Both the position numbers and the translations under genes were made by a program. A stretch of DNA of 64,000 bases from Nelumbo lutea (lineage: Eukaryota; Streptophyta; Magnoliopsida; Proteales; Nelumbonaceae), in assembly GCA_022828595.1 (NCBI GenBank), contig JAKGHH010000004.1:57252422-57316421 (forward strand). Reading direction: 5' to 3'. Positions 1 through 11,100 of the stretch are shown here, in pieces. Numbering within the stretch: position 1 is the stretch's first letter; every line of letters starts with the position of its first letter. The notes below the pieces were generated by a model that was given only the letters and a program-made list of their open reading frames with translations, did no database searches and had not been told where the DNA came from.

Positions 1-1376
1 GAGTTATAATGTGAGTTAAGATGGCGTATAAGTTAATAATCACAACTACAATTGCCCTACACCTACTACTATTGAAGAAACATGGAGTTTCTCGATTTAG
101 CATCACGTTATAGGTGCTTCATCAAAGATTTCTACACTATAGCAGCACCCATGATTGATTCTTTAAAGAAAGGCAGGTTTATATGGAGTAAAGAAGCCGA
201 GAGGAGCTTTCAGCTTCTTTAGGTGAAGCTCTGTACAAGACCAGTGTTAGCTATGCCAACGTTTTGAGAAATTGTTTGAGGGTGGACTATAATGTGAGTT
301 AAGATGGCGTATAAGTTAATAATCACAACTACAATTTCCCTACACCTACTACTATTGAAGAAACATGGAGTTTCACGATTTAGCATCACGTTATAGGTGC
401 TTCATCAAAGATTTCTACACTATAGCAGCACCCATGATTGATTCTTTAAAGAAAGGCAGGTTTATATGGAGTAAAGAAGCCGAGAGGAGCTTTCAGCTTC
501 TTTAGGTGAAGCTCTGTACAAGACCAGTGTTAGCTATGTCATGTTTTGAGAAATTGTTTGAGGGTGGACTATGATGTATCAGGTATTGGTGTAGGAGCAA
601 TTCTTAACCAAGAAGGAAGGTCCATTTCTTATTAGAGTGAAAAACTTAGTGAAACATGAAGGAGGTACAACACTTATGACCATGAGTTATATGCAGTGGT
701 GGAAGTGCTTTGGCATTGGAGGTATTACCTAATCCAATGTTCCTTCGTTCTTTATTCGGATCATGAAGTCTTGAAACATAAAACTAGTGGCTGTCAACAT
801 GGTGGATGGGTGAATTTTATACAGGAGTTAACTTGTGTCAAAGTACAAGTCAGGAGTGAAAAACAAGGTGACAAATGTACTTGGTAGAAGAGAGCAATGT
901 TACTGTCTACAATGACAACTAAGGTGATTGGGTTTGCCTCTATTAATGAATTGTACCCCAGACCCTGACTTTGCTCAATTTTGGAAGGTTTATACTAATG
1001 GGGTGCAAGATGTATATGTTCTGGATAGTTGTTTTTTCTTTAAGGGAAGTTGCTTGTGTGTTACCCAATCTCCTCCTTGAGAAGCCAACATATCAGGTTT
1101 ACATAGAGGTGAACCAGGAGAACATTTTGTGAGAGATAAGACCTATGCACTTGTGGAAGACACGAATTTCTGGGCAAACAGCACTATGGGAAGATATAAG
1201 CATGGCGAAACAGCACTATGGGGAGATGTAAGCCATTTTATGAAATGGCACATTTTATAAGCTGTAAGAAGACAACTAATACTTCTAACATTGCTAATGT
1301 GTACTTCCAACATCCAAGAAGTGGTTCATTTGCATGGGGTTCATAAGTTGATTATTTCCGATAGGGATTTGAAATT
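1..1376 (+). pseudogene. Ty3/gypsy pol remnant: RT end, RNase H, start of integrase
   Basis: Three-frame reading shows degenerate gypsy pol in normal order. The RT/RNase H connection (TPTTIEETWSFLDLASRYRC, SLKKGRFIWSKEAERSFQLL) is followed by RNase H (GVGAILNQEGRSISY, ELYAVVEVLWHWRYYL, SDHEVLKH) and scraps of integrase (CKKTTNTSNIANVY near 1262-1305; LHGVHKLIISDRDLKF at ~1330-1376). Stops and frameshifts are frequent, so it is dead. The integrase is interrupted at 1377 by a LINE; a later integrase piece appears at 3317. The 5' half contains a 283-bp tandem duplication. Confidence 0.75.
5..570 (+). repeat. Tandem duplication, ~283-bp unit, inside gypsy RNase H
   Basis: 5-287 and 288-570 are nearly identical, with a few substitutions and a one-base length change (gccaacg versus gtcatg). 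The unit covers the RT/RNase H connection. A third partial start, ggtggactatgatg, follows at 564 and continues into normal RNase H sequence, so the duplication was added to an existing pol. Confidence 0.9.
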
Positions 1377-2780
1377 TCTTTTTTTTTTTATCAGCAAATA
1401 AAACATTTATAAAACATTTATTTATTCATTAGTTACTGATTAAAGTACAAGAATTTAGAGTTTCAGCAATATGGTGATCCAGGTTACAAATAAATTACAG
1501 CTTTGCCCAGAATAAAGTAAATTTTGTTTGCTCCTTGTTTTTCTATAACATTTGACAATCCATTTGCTTCCCTTTTATTCATCTGAAACTAGAATTAAAC
1601 CTCTTTGAAAGTAGGTCAATTTCTCTGAAGACAAATCTGAACTTGCAAGGTGCTGAACTGATTTGCTATGACCAGGAGTGAATCTCCTTCAATTTCTATT
1701 TCTGTTGTTCCAATTTGTTCCGCCAATTTCAAACCTTGTATGAGAGCCATAACTGAGTGCCCAAAGCTGATTGTTCCTGAGAATAGTGCCACTACTTCTC
1801 CTTGATGATTTCTAAACAGTCCCCCTATACCTGCTCTCCCCGGATTACCAAAGGAACTCTCATCAAAGTTCAGTTTTAGTTTATTTGTTGCTAGTGGTTT
1901 CCAATCATTCCATTCTTACACTTCCTCTATGTAATTCTGTTTGTACCACTTCAGTTCAATTCCTTAGAATGCCATTTATAGAGATATGGCTGAAGAGTTT
2001 CAAAATTTTAAACCAATGTGCAGATTTGTTTTTTATAGTTTCAATCACTTCCTCCATTGACTTGCTTTTTTCATTGAAAATTCTTTGGTTTCTTCCTACC
2101 CAGATAGTCTACACCACGGGGAAATCAGAGCTGAATAGACTCATTACATCCTGGGGGGGGGTGCTATTTTCAACCAAAGAAAGAGCAGAAGTATTCTCAA
2201 ATACAAGACACAAAGGAGCAGGGGACTGGTAAGTGGGGGAGGGTTTCATCACAAGCCTTACAAAGGACACACACATGATGAGAGGCATTTATTTGGTCTT
2301 CTTTTCTGTAGCACTTCCAACAAAAGTCTTGTGCTTTAGGAGGGATTGATTTACACCAGATTTCTCTCACAGGAAAGCTCAACCTCAATGTTTTTGAATG
2401 GGTTAGAAAAGTAAAGGAGGCACAGGAAAACAAGCCATCATGGGCTGGGAACCGGATTAATTGTCATAAACATTTTGGCCCAAGTAAACCTTCTCCAAAA
2501 TTGAAAGCAAGAGAAGTAGGGAATCACATTCATTATCCCTTAGACCCCTTCTGAATCCAAAATCCCAAGCTAGGCCCAAAATCCCAAGTAGGGAATCACA
2601 TTCAAGTTCCTTTCCTATTTTTGAGTTTTTGAAGAAATTTGGGACTAAATTGCAATATAGTTCTTCCCACCATCTCCAAATTGATGACCAAATAGGAGTG
2701 GTAAATAGGAGTTTGAGAAATCTATTGCAATGTTTGGTAGTAGATGTAAACCAGAACAGCAAGAAACCTATGGTTTAATC
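1377..2780 (-). mobile_element. LINE 3' part (RT tail, zf-RVT, RNase H, poly-A tail)
   Basis: It reads on the minus strand and starts on + with a poly-T run (1377-1390), the tail of a non-LTR retrotransposon. Minus-strand translation at ~2300-2400 gives a zf-RVT-like segment (REIWCKSIPPKAQDFCWKCY followed by paired cysteines). At ~1650-1880 it gives a plant-LINE RNase H (NFDESSFGNPGRAGIGGLFR, EVVALFSG, GLKLAEQIGTTEIEIEGDSL). Several frameshifts make it inactive. The 5' boundary is not clear. It sits in the gypsy integrase. Confidence 0.75.
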
Positions 2781-2846
2781 AAGAAAACAAGCAGAAAAAT
2801 AGAGAAGTGTGTATCAATAGAGAAGAGAAAAGGAGAGAATAGGGTT

Positions 2847-3060
2847 GTAAATGGATAGTGAGAAGTGCTAATGCACTGGCAGATGGTCTAGCTAGGCAAG
2901 GGTTGAACAGAACTCTATGTTTTGGGCTGTTTTGTAATTGCTCCATGATTTGGGGTTTATAGGGTATTTGGTTGTTAAGATTCTTTAGCTCCTTACCTTG
3001 TAATTTTGGTTTTCCAAACTATTAATAAAATCCACTGTTAGTGATAAAAAAAAAAGAAAA
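2847..3060 (+). mobile_element. 5'-truncated LINE with poly-A tail and 20-bp TSD
   Basis: A 214-bp insert encodes the very end of a LINE RNase H (SANALADGLARQGLNR), then a short 3' UTR and an A-rich tail at 3045-3060. Identical 20-bp direct repeats flank it at 2827-2846 and 3061-3080, the expected target-primed reverse transcription signature. The RNase H end resembles that of the LINE at 10493-10690. Confidence 0.85.
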
Positions 3061-3080
3061 GAAAAGGAGAGAATAGGGTT

Positions 3081-3300
3081 TTGGGAGAAGAGGGTCAAAC
3101 TGTCTCCCAGCCCCCTTAATCGTATTTTTTAACTCTAATCATAATTTACAGTATAATTACAAGATTGCCCTTAATAGGGTGGCTTTACTAATAAACACTT
3201 AAAAGAGAGCTAATAAACTTAGACCCATAAACATAAAAGATAGATAACAAAAGAAGATTATGGCCCAATAGCTAACAGTAGATCATGCAAAATCATGAGA
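3081..3300. other. Unassigned transposon-like sequence, possible LTR piece
   Basis: On the minus strand it begins TGTTAGCTATTGGGCC (~3260-3275) and runs into a pyrimidine-rich stretch continuing to ~2780 across the LINE insertion. This looks like an LTR U3-R-U5, but I see no primer-binding site or partner copy. Confidence 0.3.
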
Positions 3301-3316
3301 GGTTATATTACTTAGG

Positions 3317-3560
3317 ATGAATTTGCTTTTAAGTCAAACCACAGGTAGGAGTCCTTTTAAGGTTGTTTATGGAAGGCAGTCTACACATTTTCTATGTAAG
3401 GTTCCTCTTTCCCAATCTAGAAAATACAGTGTTCAAATAGAAAAGATAACAGATCAGATGTCAAAGCTTCATAACGCCATCTATTTGAAGATAGGAGAAT
3501 TTAATGCAAGGTAAGGCATGAGCAGATAGTAGAGGAAGACTTAAAACTTTAAAGGAAAGG
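3317..3560 (+). pseudogene. Ty3/gypsy integrase C-terminal remnant
   Basis: The translation contains MNLLLSQTTGRSPFKVVYGR followed by a helix-rich stretch, matching the end of the gypsy integrase core (usual form NxSTGxSPFEVVYG). It is probably the continuation of the pol broken at 1376. Confidence 0.65.
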
Positions 3561-3569
3561 TTTCCAATT

Positions 3570-4560
3570 GCCAATTATTCAGAACTTGACCAAGACAGTT
3601 CAAAAGAGATTAGACAAGTTGAATGGGTTGTGTAACCCTCTACACACCCAAAAGATTTGTATTATATATCAAAAGATTACATAAAGGAGAAAGGACAATT
3701 GTGCCCTTCTAAGAAAAAGTAAAGTAACATGCAAGAATAAAATATATGCACAATAAGGTACAAGGTAGTCCCAACCGGTCAGCCCGTAGTATCTCTACAG
3801 ATTTGGGATTCCATTCTCTTTTTGTCATAGCCAGCAGCCATGGTAGAACTAATTCTTGCTTCTTCTATTTTCTCTTCTTTATTTTCTTGTTAATAATTGT
3901 GGCAGGAGCCTATTGTTGTGTGTTAGAAAATTCCTGCTTGAAAGTCCATTTCAGTCTGCCCCTTAACTCTTCTAGCCCCTTCAACTTGTAACAGATTACT
4001 TCTTCCAATGGGTTCTGTGGATGGTATTCTATGCATGTACCATACCACTCAGTCTAATCTATCCATTTTTATATTGGAACTACTCCTAGGTTCCTTCATA
4101 CGATTTAATTCCTGATCCAATCCTTTCTAATTTTACCACTCACCCATCCAATTTTAACAACTCAATAGCAGATTGAAATTCAGAATCTCTTAATTTAAGC
4201 AGATCAAATAAGCAGTAATAGAGGCTCATTTAAAACTTTTTTCTTTTGATTTCAAGGAAAGCCAAGGTATTGAAAGTATGTAAAGATTGTTTTAAGGAAA
4301 GTAAGAAGCATACACACCCAAATGAAATCATGTTGATGTAGAAAGAAAAGCAAATGAAATCTTTAGGGGGGGGGAGAGTTTTACACATCTTCAATTTGCC
4401 AAATGACATCATTATTTTTTCCGAGGATTGTAGTGTAGTAGGAGACGGTAACGTACATCTTTAGATGCTTTGAGAGAATTTCAAACTTAAAAATCACTAG
4501 TTGAGAGAGTTGCTTAGCAGAAGTTAATATTGAGAATCTTATAGGTAAATAAACTGATAT
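3570..4560. other. Non-coding stretch, nothing recognised
   Basis: No coding region, RNA gene or clear transposon end is seen. It contains a G run (4366-4375) and moderately AT-rich sequence. It is probably SEC8 intron or decayed element sequence. Confidence 0.4.
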
Positions 4561-4639
4561 AGGTTGTACCATAATGTAATTATTGATGAACTAATTTGGA
4601 CTTCTAATGGTAATCTTAAAGCCCTTGCTTTCTGGAACC

Positions 4640-4880
4640 TGGTTTTTGATGGATTTTCTAAAAGACTTGTAACTTGTAAAAAGTTATTTATCTTTGGTTG
4701 GAAGAATAATCCTAATCAGGTTGATTGTTGCAAATTTGCACATTTATTACATGTTAGTTTTCAAAATTCCTTAGTTGTGTAAAGACTTGAGAGAATAATG
4801 AGAGGTTTTTTTTGGGCACTGGGAGCTACTAGGGAAGATCACTTGAGAAAATGGGCTAATTTATGCGAGAGCAAAGTGCA
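4640..4880 (+). pseudogene. LINE reverse-transcriptase C-terminal fragment
   Basis: The translation WNLVFDGFSKRLVTCKKLFI, then RLERIMRGFFWALG and ATREDHLRKWANLCESK, follows the end of plant LINE reverse transcriptases (usual pattern FxxRLxxWK ... LExIxRxFLWG ... KWxxVC). One in-frame stop separates the two parts. The fragment ends abruptly near 4880, just before the copy of SEC8 exon sequence. Confidence 0.6.
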
Positions 4881-5002
4881 CGGTGCACATTCTGCTTCTA
4901 CTTATGCTACATGTACCATGCACCAACTTGTTGACTTGTGAATGGTCTTCTCATCTATTAATTTAAATGATTAAATCTGATTCTAAGGAATTTCTTTTGT
5001 AG

Positions 5003-5115
5003 GTCCAGCTGCATTTCGTCCACGAGCACATGCTGCTTCTACTTATGCTCCATCAGTTGAGAAGGGACGTCCTGTCTTGCAGGGGCTTCTAGCTATTGAT
5101 TTCTTAGCGAAGGAG
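5003..5115 (+). CDS. SEC8: SEC8 exon a (first exon in window)
   Basis: Acceptor tttcttttgtag, donor GAG|gtaata. It encodes 37 full codons (PAAFRPRAHA to IDFLAKE) after a split Gly codon. A 24-nt stretch of this exon (5026-5049) has a near copy in the intron just upstream, at 4885-4908. Confidence 0.88.
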
Positions 5116-8100
5116 GTAATAGAGTTAGAGAAATACAAGCATCTTTCAACATCAGACTTATAAATCCTTTGGTCTATTCTTCACCCCTCCCTGTCCCCAC
5201 CCTGTAGTCAAGATATTTTACCCCATCATTGCCCTGTCCTTGGTGGTGGGGCAGGTTCAGGGTGGGGCATCCATTCCTCGTAGGGGACGGGGAATCCCCA
5301 AATTTTCCCTGCTCCAAGGCAACTACTTGAAAATTATCTATTTTGTGGACAATTTACACATGATATAGGAATTTGGGGGTATTTCAGGAATTGAATTATA
5401 ATACTTTAGCAGTAATTCAAAAATGGAATTATGGGATCCTAGGATTTTCAGAATTTAGGGAAGACTTAGAGATATTTTAAATATCAATATTAAACCTAGA
5501 GATATTTTACTAATTTACCTTCGGGTTCGGGGAATTATATATGAAACCCGTCCTCGGTTTGGAAAAAAAATAAACCCCCCCCCCCATTTGGGGCGGGGCC
5601 CCGATTTTACGGGGGAAATTGCCATCCCTACCTAAGGGGCAGTTCTCAGTTCAGAAAAGAAAAAAAAAAGGTAGAAACAAGAAACAAGCAAGAATAGAAA
5701 GTAAGGGCCTGTTCGTTTCCTCTTAACTCTTATCTCTTAAAAGGAATCTTTTAACTTTAAGAGAAATATGGTTGTTCGTTTTCTGTTGCCTCTTATCTCT
5801 TAAAGTGCAATCGTACAACTTTTTGTTTTCCACTGATACCCCCAAAAAAGACAAACAAAACTCTCATATATGGGGTCAAAATGGATATTTGATAATTTTC
5901 AAAATTCAGAATTCGGAATTCAGAACAACATTCTCTGCATTCAGAGTTCAGAGGAAAGAAAAGTTCACCAGTACCAATATACCTCTTAAGGTAATTTTGC
6001 ACTTTCAGATGTTAGACTTCAGAGCAAACGAACATGCCCTGAGACACTCCCTTAGGGGTTCTCGTTGTAAGTTTGAGCTATGGGAAATGGATATATGTAT
6101 CTGTACCTAGATCTTTTACCAAAGCTACTGTAACTTATTCCTGAACTAGATTATGCTATTTTTCTTAATGGCTATAACTACCTTTGTCGACAATTCTGAT
6201 GTACCCTGATGATATATTATCATTGATGTTAGGTGCTTGGTTGGGCACAAGCAATGCCTAAATATGCTGGAGATCTTGTGAAATATGTGCAAACATTCCT
6301 TGAGCGGACTTATGAAAGATGCCGAACATCATACACGGAGGCAAGTTATTTTATTTTCATCAATATTGTGGCAGTTTTGCTCCCATTTGTTTCCAATCTA
6401 TTCTACACTGTTCCTCTGTCTGCTGATCTTAATTTGTTGCCCTTATTCACTATGGAGAATGAAACCAAGTTAATGAAAATGGTTGTTTTGAGGACTTTTT
6501 GGATATTTGTATAACTTTCCACAAATAAGGTATAATAGTTCCATAAGATAGTGATTTTAACTGTCACAATCAACTAGAATTAAATATGTGTCTCTGCTAG
6601 TGTTCTATCAGTGTTGACACTATAAAGCAAAGTTTTAAAACGCGGAGGTATGACGCGAGTCCCTGGCCCACTTTCTTTCCCCTCATCTTTCCTTCCCTTT
6701 CCTTTTCTTTTCTTTATTTTTCTCTTTATTTTTCTTGTCTTTCATTATTTTTCTTCCCCTTCCTTTCTTTTTTTTTTCTTTTTCTTCTTTCTTTTTTCAT
6801 TTTTTTTCTGTATTTTTACATGAGGTGTGCATGAGGCGCATGAGGCGTATTCCTCTAGCACGCCTCATGAAAAAAACGTAAGAGGCGTACGCCCCTTGCA
6901 CCTGAGGCATATGCCTCAGAGGTGTCAGCGCTTCTGGCATACGCCTCAGGGTGTTTTGGGGGAAGCTCACCTGGAGGTGTGCTTCCAGGTGTACGCTTCC
7001 CATGCCTTTTAAAACACTGCTATAAAGGTTTTAGAAGCATGTTATGTACTTGCTGCATAACTGTAAACTGGCATATGCCTCAGGGCGTTTTGGGGGCACC
7101 TCACCTGGAGGTGTGCTTCCAGACATGCGCCTCCCATGCCTTTTAAAACACTGCTATAAAGATTTTAGAAGCATGTTATGTACTTGCTGCATAACTGTAA
7201 ACAAACAACGATTAGTTGTTCACTACTTTTCCTGTTGAATCAAATGGTGCCTATTGATTCATTGTCTTCTGATCAATATCCAGGCTGTTCTTGAGAAGCA
7301 GAGTTATATGCTTATAGGGAGGCATGATATTGAAAACTTGATGCGGCTTGATCCATCTAGTGCATGCTTACCAAGTTCATTTGGTCAGCAAAGTATGGAA
7401 TGTAGTGCTTCTGATGCTGAGACTGTTGAAGTTGAGGCAGAAATAAGTGATCTACTGTGGAGCTTGCGCCCAATCAAGCAGGTACACCTTATATGATATA
7501 AAGTTGTTACACTTGATAATTAACCTGGTAAGCCGTATATATTTTCAGTAAATTGGTAAGTCTCTTCTTAATGTGTAATTGGATTATTTGAACTGTTGTT
7601 CTTGAGCTATGCATCTTTTCTGGATTTAAAACCCTTTCTTTTGTACATATAATTTTATGTTATACTTATTATCAATCTTTAATACAAGCTTTACTCAAGT
7701 ATATTTCTGTTATTTCCAATGCTTCTTGTGTAGGAGAATCTAATCCGAGATGATAACAAACTCATTTTGCTGGCATCCCTTAGCGATTCGCTGGAATATG
7801 TAGCGGACTCTATTGAGAGGCAAGTGGTTGCATCCGCTAATGCCTAGTTCTTTTTTTTTTTTTTTTTTATTATGTCGGAGCTATCTTTAGTTAGATTTGT
7901 TCAGATTAAGCAAAATATATTTGCTAGTCAGTGTAGCTAATGTTTTTATAAGCAATAGAAAATTAGCAAAATGAGGTAATAATATAAGAGTACCCAAGTA
8001 AAGACCCTAATAACAATAACCTTGGTTATGTAACAGTGGAATACCCTCCACCCATGTGGACTTGATGATGGTGATGATATTTATAGCTTCTTTATTTTAT

Positions 8101-11100
8101 TTTATCTTATAGCCAACATTACCCAATCTTTCTGTGTTGCTTCTTCTGTCTTATTTCCTACACCTTTTGAAGCCAATCTGCATACGCATTGCCTTGCCGC
8201 TCCTTTATGATAGGCACTATTACATGAATCTATTTTGTTGTAAAGCATGACTAATATTTTATACCTTCAGAGTTTTATGCCCTCATTTTCCTATCAAAGG
8301 CAGAGATTCTACCTTCTTTTGTAGGTCTAAGAAAGTAAGAAGTTTCCTGTCATATTAGAAGCTTAAAATATCTACTTCATTCAGAGAGCAAGGCATGAGG
8401 AAACTTTTACATTATAATCTTCACATTGTTGTTAATAGCATACAGTATGCAATTCTTGTTTTGGATCAAAGACCATCCATTATTGGGGTGTTCAGGGTTT
8501 ATTAATGGTACAACTCAATAATTTAGGCTTGGGCAAGCATCCTTAAGGCCACCAGAAGAAGGAGAGGAGAACCCCAAGGATAAGACTCATCGGCATACAC
8601 GCACTAGCAGTGCTCCTCCCCGGGATTTGGCATCATTTGCTGAAGAGTATAGGAAATTAGCAATTGACTGCCTTAAGGTTTTGCGTGTAGAGATGCAGTT
8701 GGAGACAATCTTTCATATGCAGGTATATAATATTCCTTAGTAGTTGATACGCATTTTTATGCTTTTCAAGTTAATATTTATGAGGTTAAGTCTCCCTGGA
8801 GCAATAGAAAATTTGAGTCACTTAATTCAAACAGGAAATCACTAGTAGGGAATACTTGGACGATCAAGATGCAGAAGAGCCAGATGATTTTATTATTTCA
8901 CTTACTGCACAGGTTAGATTACTTTCTTTTCATTTTTTCGCTTGTCCTTTACTTTTTTCGCAAAGCAATACAGTCTAGGTAGTTTCATGTGAATTTCCAT
9001 GCAGTTGATATGAATTCTTATCTTTCTAATTACTGTGGGGTTTAAACAAAATCAAATCCTTTTCATGTCAGAAGACATTGAGGCTATTTTCACTTGGGAA
9101 TAACTGTGAGAGTCACCCAAAAATTTTTCTCTGCATTCTGAAAATAATTAATATGTTGGTCATTCCTTCTTGATACATCTTAAAGAATGTGTTCTGAACC
9201 TGCGTGGTTGCTTTAGTCCTGGTTCTCTAATGACTCATGTTGTATTGCACTCTGTCTGTTGAACAGTCTTTGTGTATCTTTATGTGGCAACCATCAGAAG
9301 GATGATTTTAGCAGTATTATGGAGAACAAAATGTACATTGATTGAGGTAGTGAGAAATGATCTGAGGGCCGACAGTTTCACACAGGATATGACCCCTGAA
9401 TTTGATAGAGTTTACTGGAAAAGAGTATTCATGTAGCCAATTCTGCACATTGGGTGATGACCATGGAACTATTCATAAACTTCTCCACGAATGACATTCT
9501 AAGAAACTGGACTGAAGTAGCACAAACAGATGTACCCGGGAAGGGCAGGTATGATGGGTGTGATTAGAAACTATCTAGGTGAAGTTGTGGCACTCTTCTC
9601 AGGACCAATAGGTATTGGTGACTCAATACAGGCTGAATCTCTGGCTCTACTTCAAGGTTTAAAGATGGCTGAACAGATTGGAACAATAGATTTAGAAATA
9701 GGAGACTCACTATTGGTCATTTCTTGGGCTAAAAACATCACATCAGCACCTTGGAAGCTCAAATTTATCTACAGAGAAATTGAAATACTTGCGAGGTTCA
9801 ACTCTCAGTTTGGTTCATAGTTTTCAATGCGCCAAGGCGAGGCTGGGCGTCAAGGGGGCGCCTTGTCACCTAGTCACCTAGGCGGGCGCCTAGGCATCCC
9901 CTAGGTGATAAGTTTTTTTATATAGAAAACATAGATCCAAGGGTAGTTCCCTAGGTACCATAGCTATATTTCCTTGATAATTATTCATAATTTCTATAAG
10001 AAAAGTATATAGTTCATGTTAAAGTATTGAAAATCAACATATTCATGAGAAGAATAAAAAGAAGGAAAAGAAAATTCAAAAAATATAGGGGCTGAACCCT
10101 TATTTTTGTTATAGGAAAAGAAGAAAAGAAAAAATTTTAAGTTGTAGTAGTAGTAGTAGTAGTACTGTAGTTGTAGTAGAAAATGTGTTGATTAGACAAA
10201 GTTTTAAGTTCTTCCTTACTTATTGGTTCAGGTTTTAAAGCCTTTGAGGGTTCAATACAACATTTAGCAATGTTTGTATTGATTAAATCCTAACAAATAA
10301 GAAAATAATAAAAACAAATTAGTATATAAACACACAAAGTGCCTATTTTAGTTTAATAGTGCCTATTTTATAATTTTAATGTCAAAAAATAAAGAATAAA
10401 AAAGTATTTTACAATACATAGTACAAAACTGCTTGGCGAGTCTCAAAGGGTGCCTTGTCGCATAGGCATCGCCTTGACAACTTGGTTTGGTTGGGTCAAA
10501 AGGACTCCAAATGGGTTGGTGGTTACCCTAGCAAAACAGGGGGCAAATAGATCTACTTTGTACTGTGCAGAACTGTAACTGTTTGTATGTGTTTGTAGAT
10601 TGGGTTAATGCATTACTGCAACCTATAACTATTGTAATTCATTATTTCTCTATTATTAGTAAGTCTTTTTTGTTGATCCAAAAAAAATCTATACAGTTGG
10701 GATAAGGCCTTGTTAAGTTATGTTGTTTTTATAAGATGAGAAGGATGATGCACAATTATGTGAATTTATTTATCATCCAAAAGAAATCCATTGTAGCAAT
10801 GCTTTACAAAAGCCATTGAGGTGTTTAAATGTAATCTGATCCAACTTAACATTGTCTGAACCCGGCTATCCTTTTACTGATGCCAACATATCTCACCATT
10901 AAGCAAAGTTGTCAGAATCAAGAGTCTTGGTGCTTATTTAAATTAGTGTTATTTCCATTTCTTTTCAACACAACTGTCTTCTAAAGGCTGTCGCCCCCTC
11001 CTCCTTTTATAAGCTTAAAGGGATCAGCTCCTAATCCCATTAGGAGTTGCTGATCCAAATCATATTTGGATAAGAATTCCCTTTAAGTGATAAGGGTAAA

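Noticed and set aside
4640..4880. Upstream SEC8 exon
   Set aside because: The translation fits the end of a LINE reverse transcriptase, contains a stop and has no splice sites joining to exon a.
7851..7869. T run as a LINE tail
   Set aside because: No LINE sequence or target duplication next to it; ordinary intron pyrimidine run.
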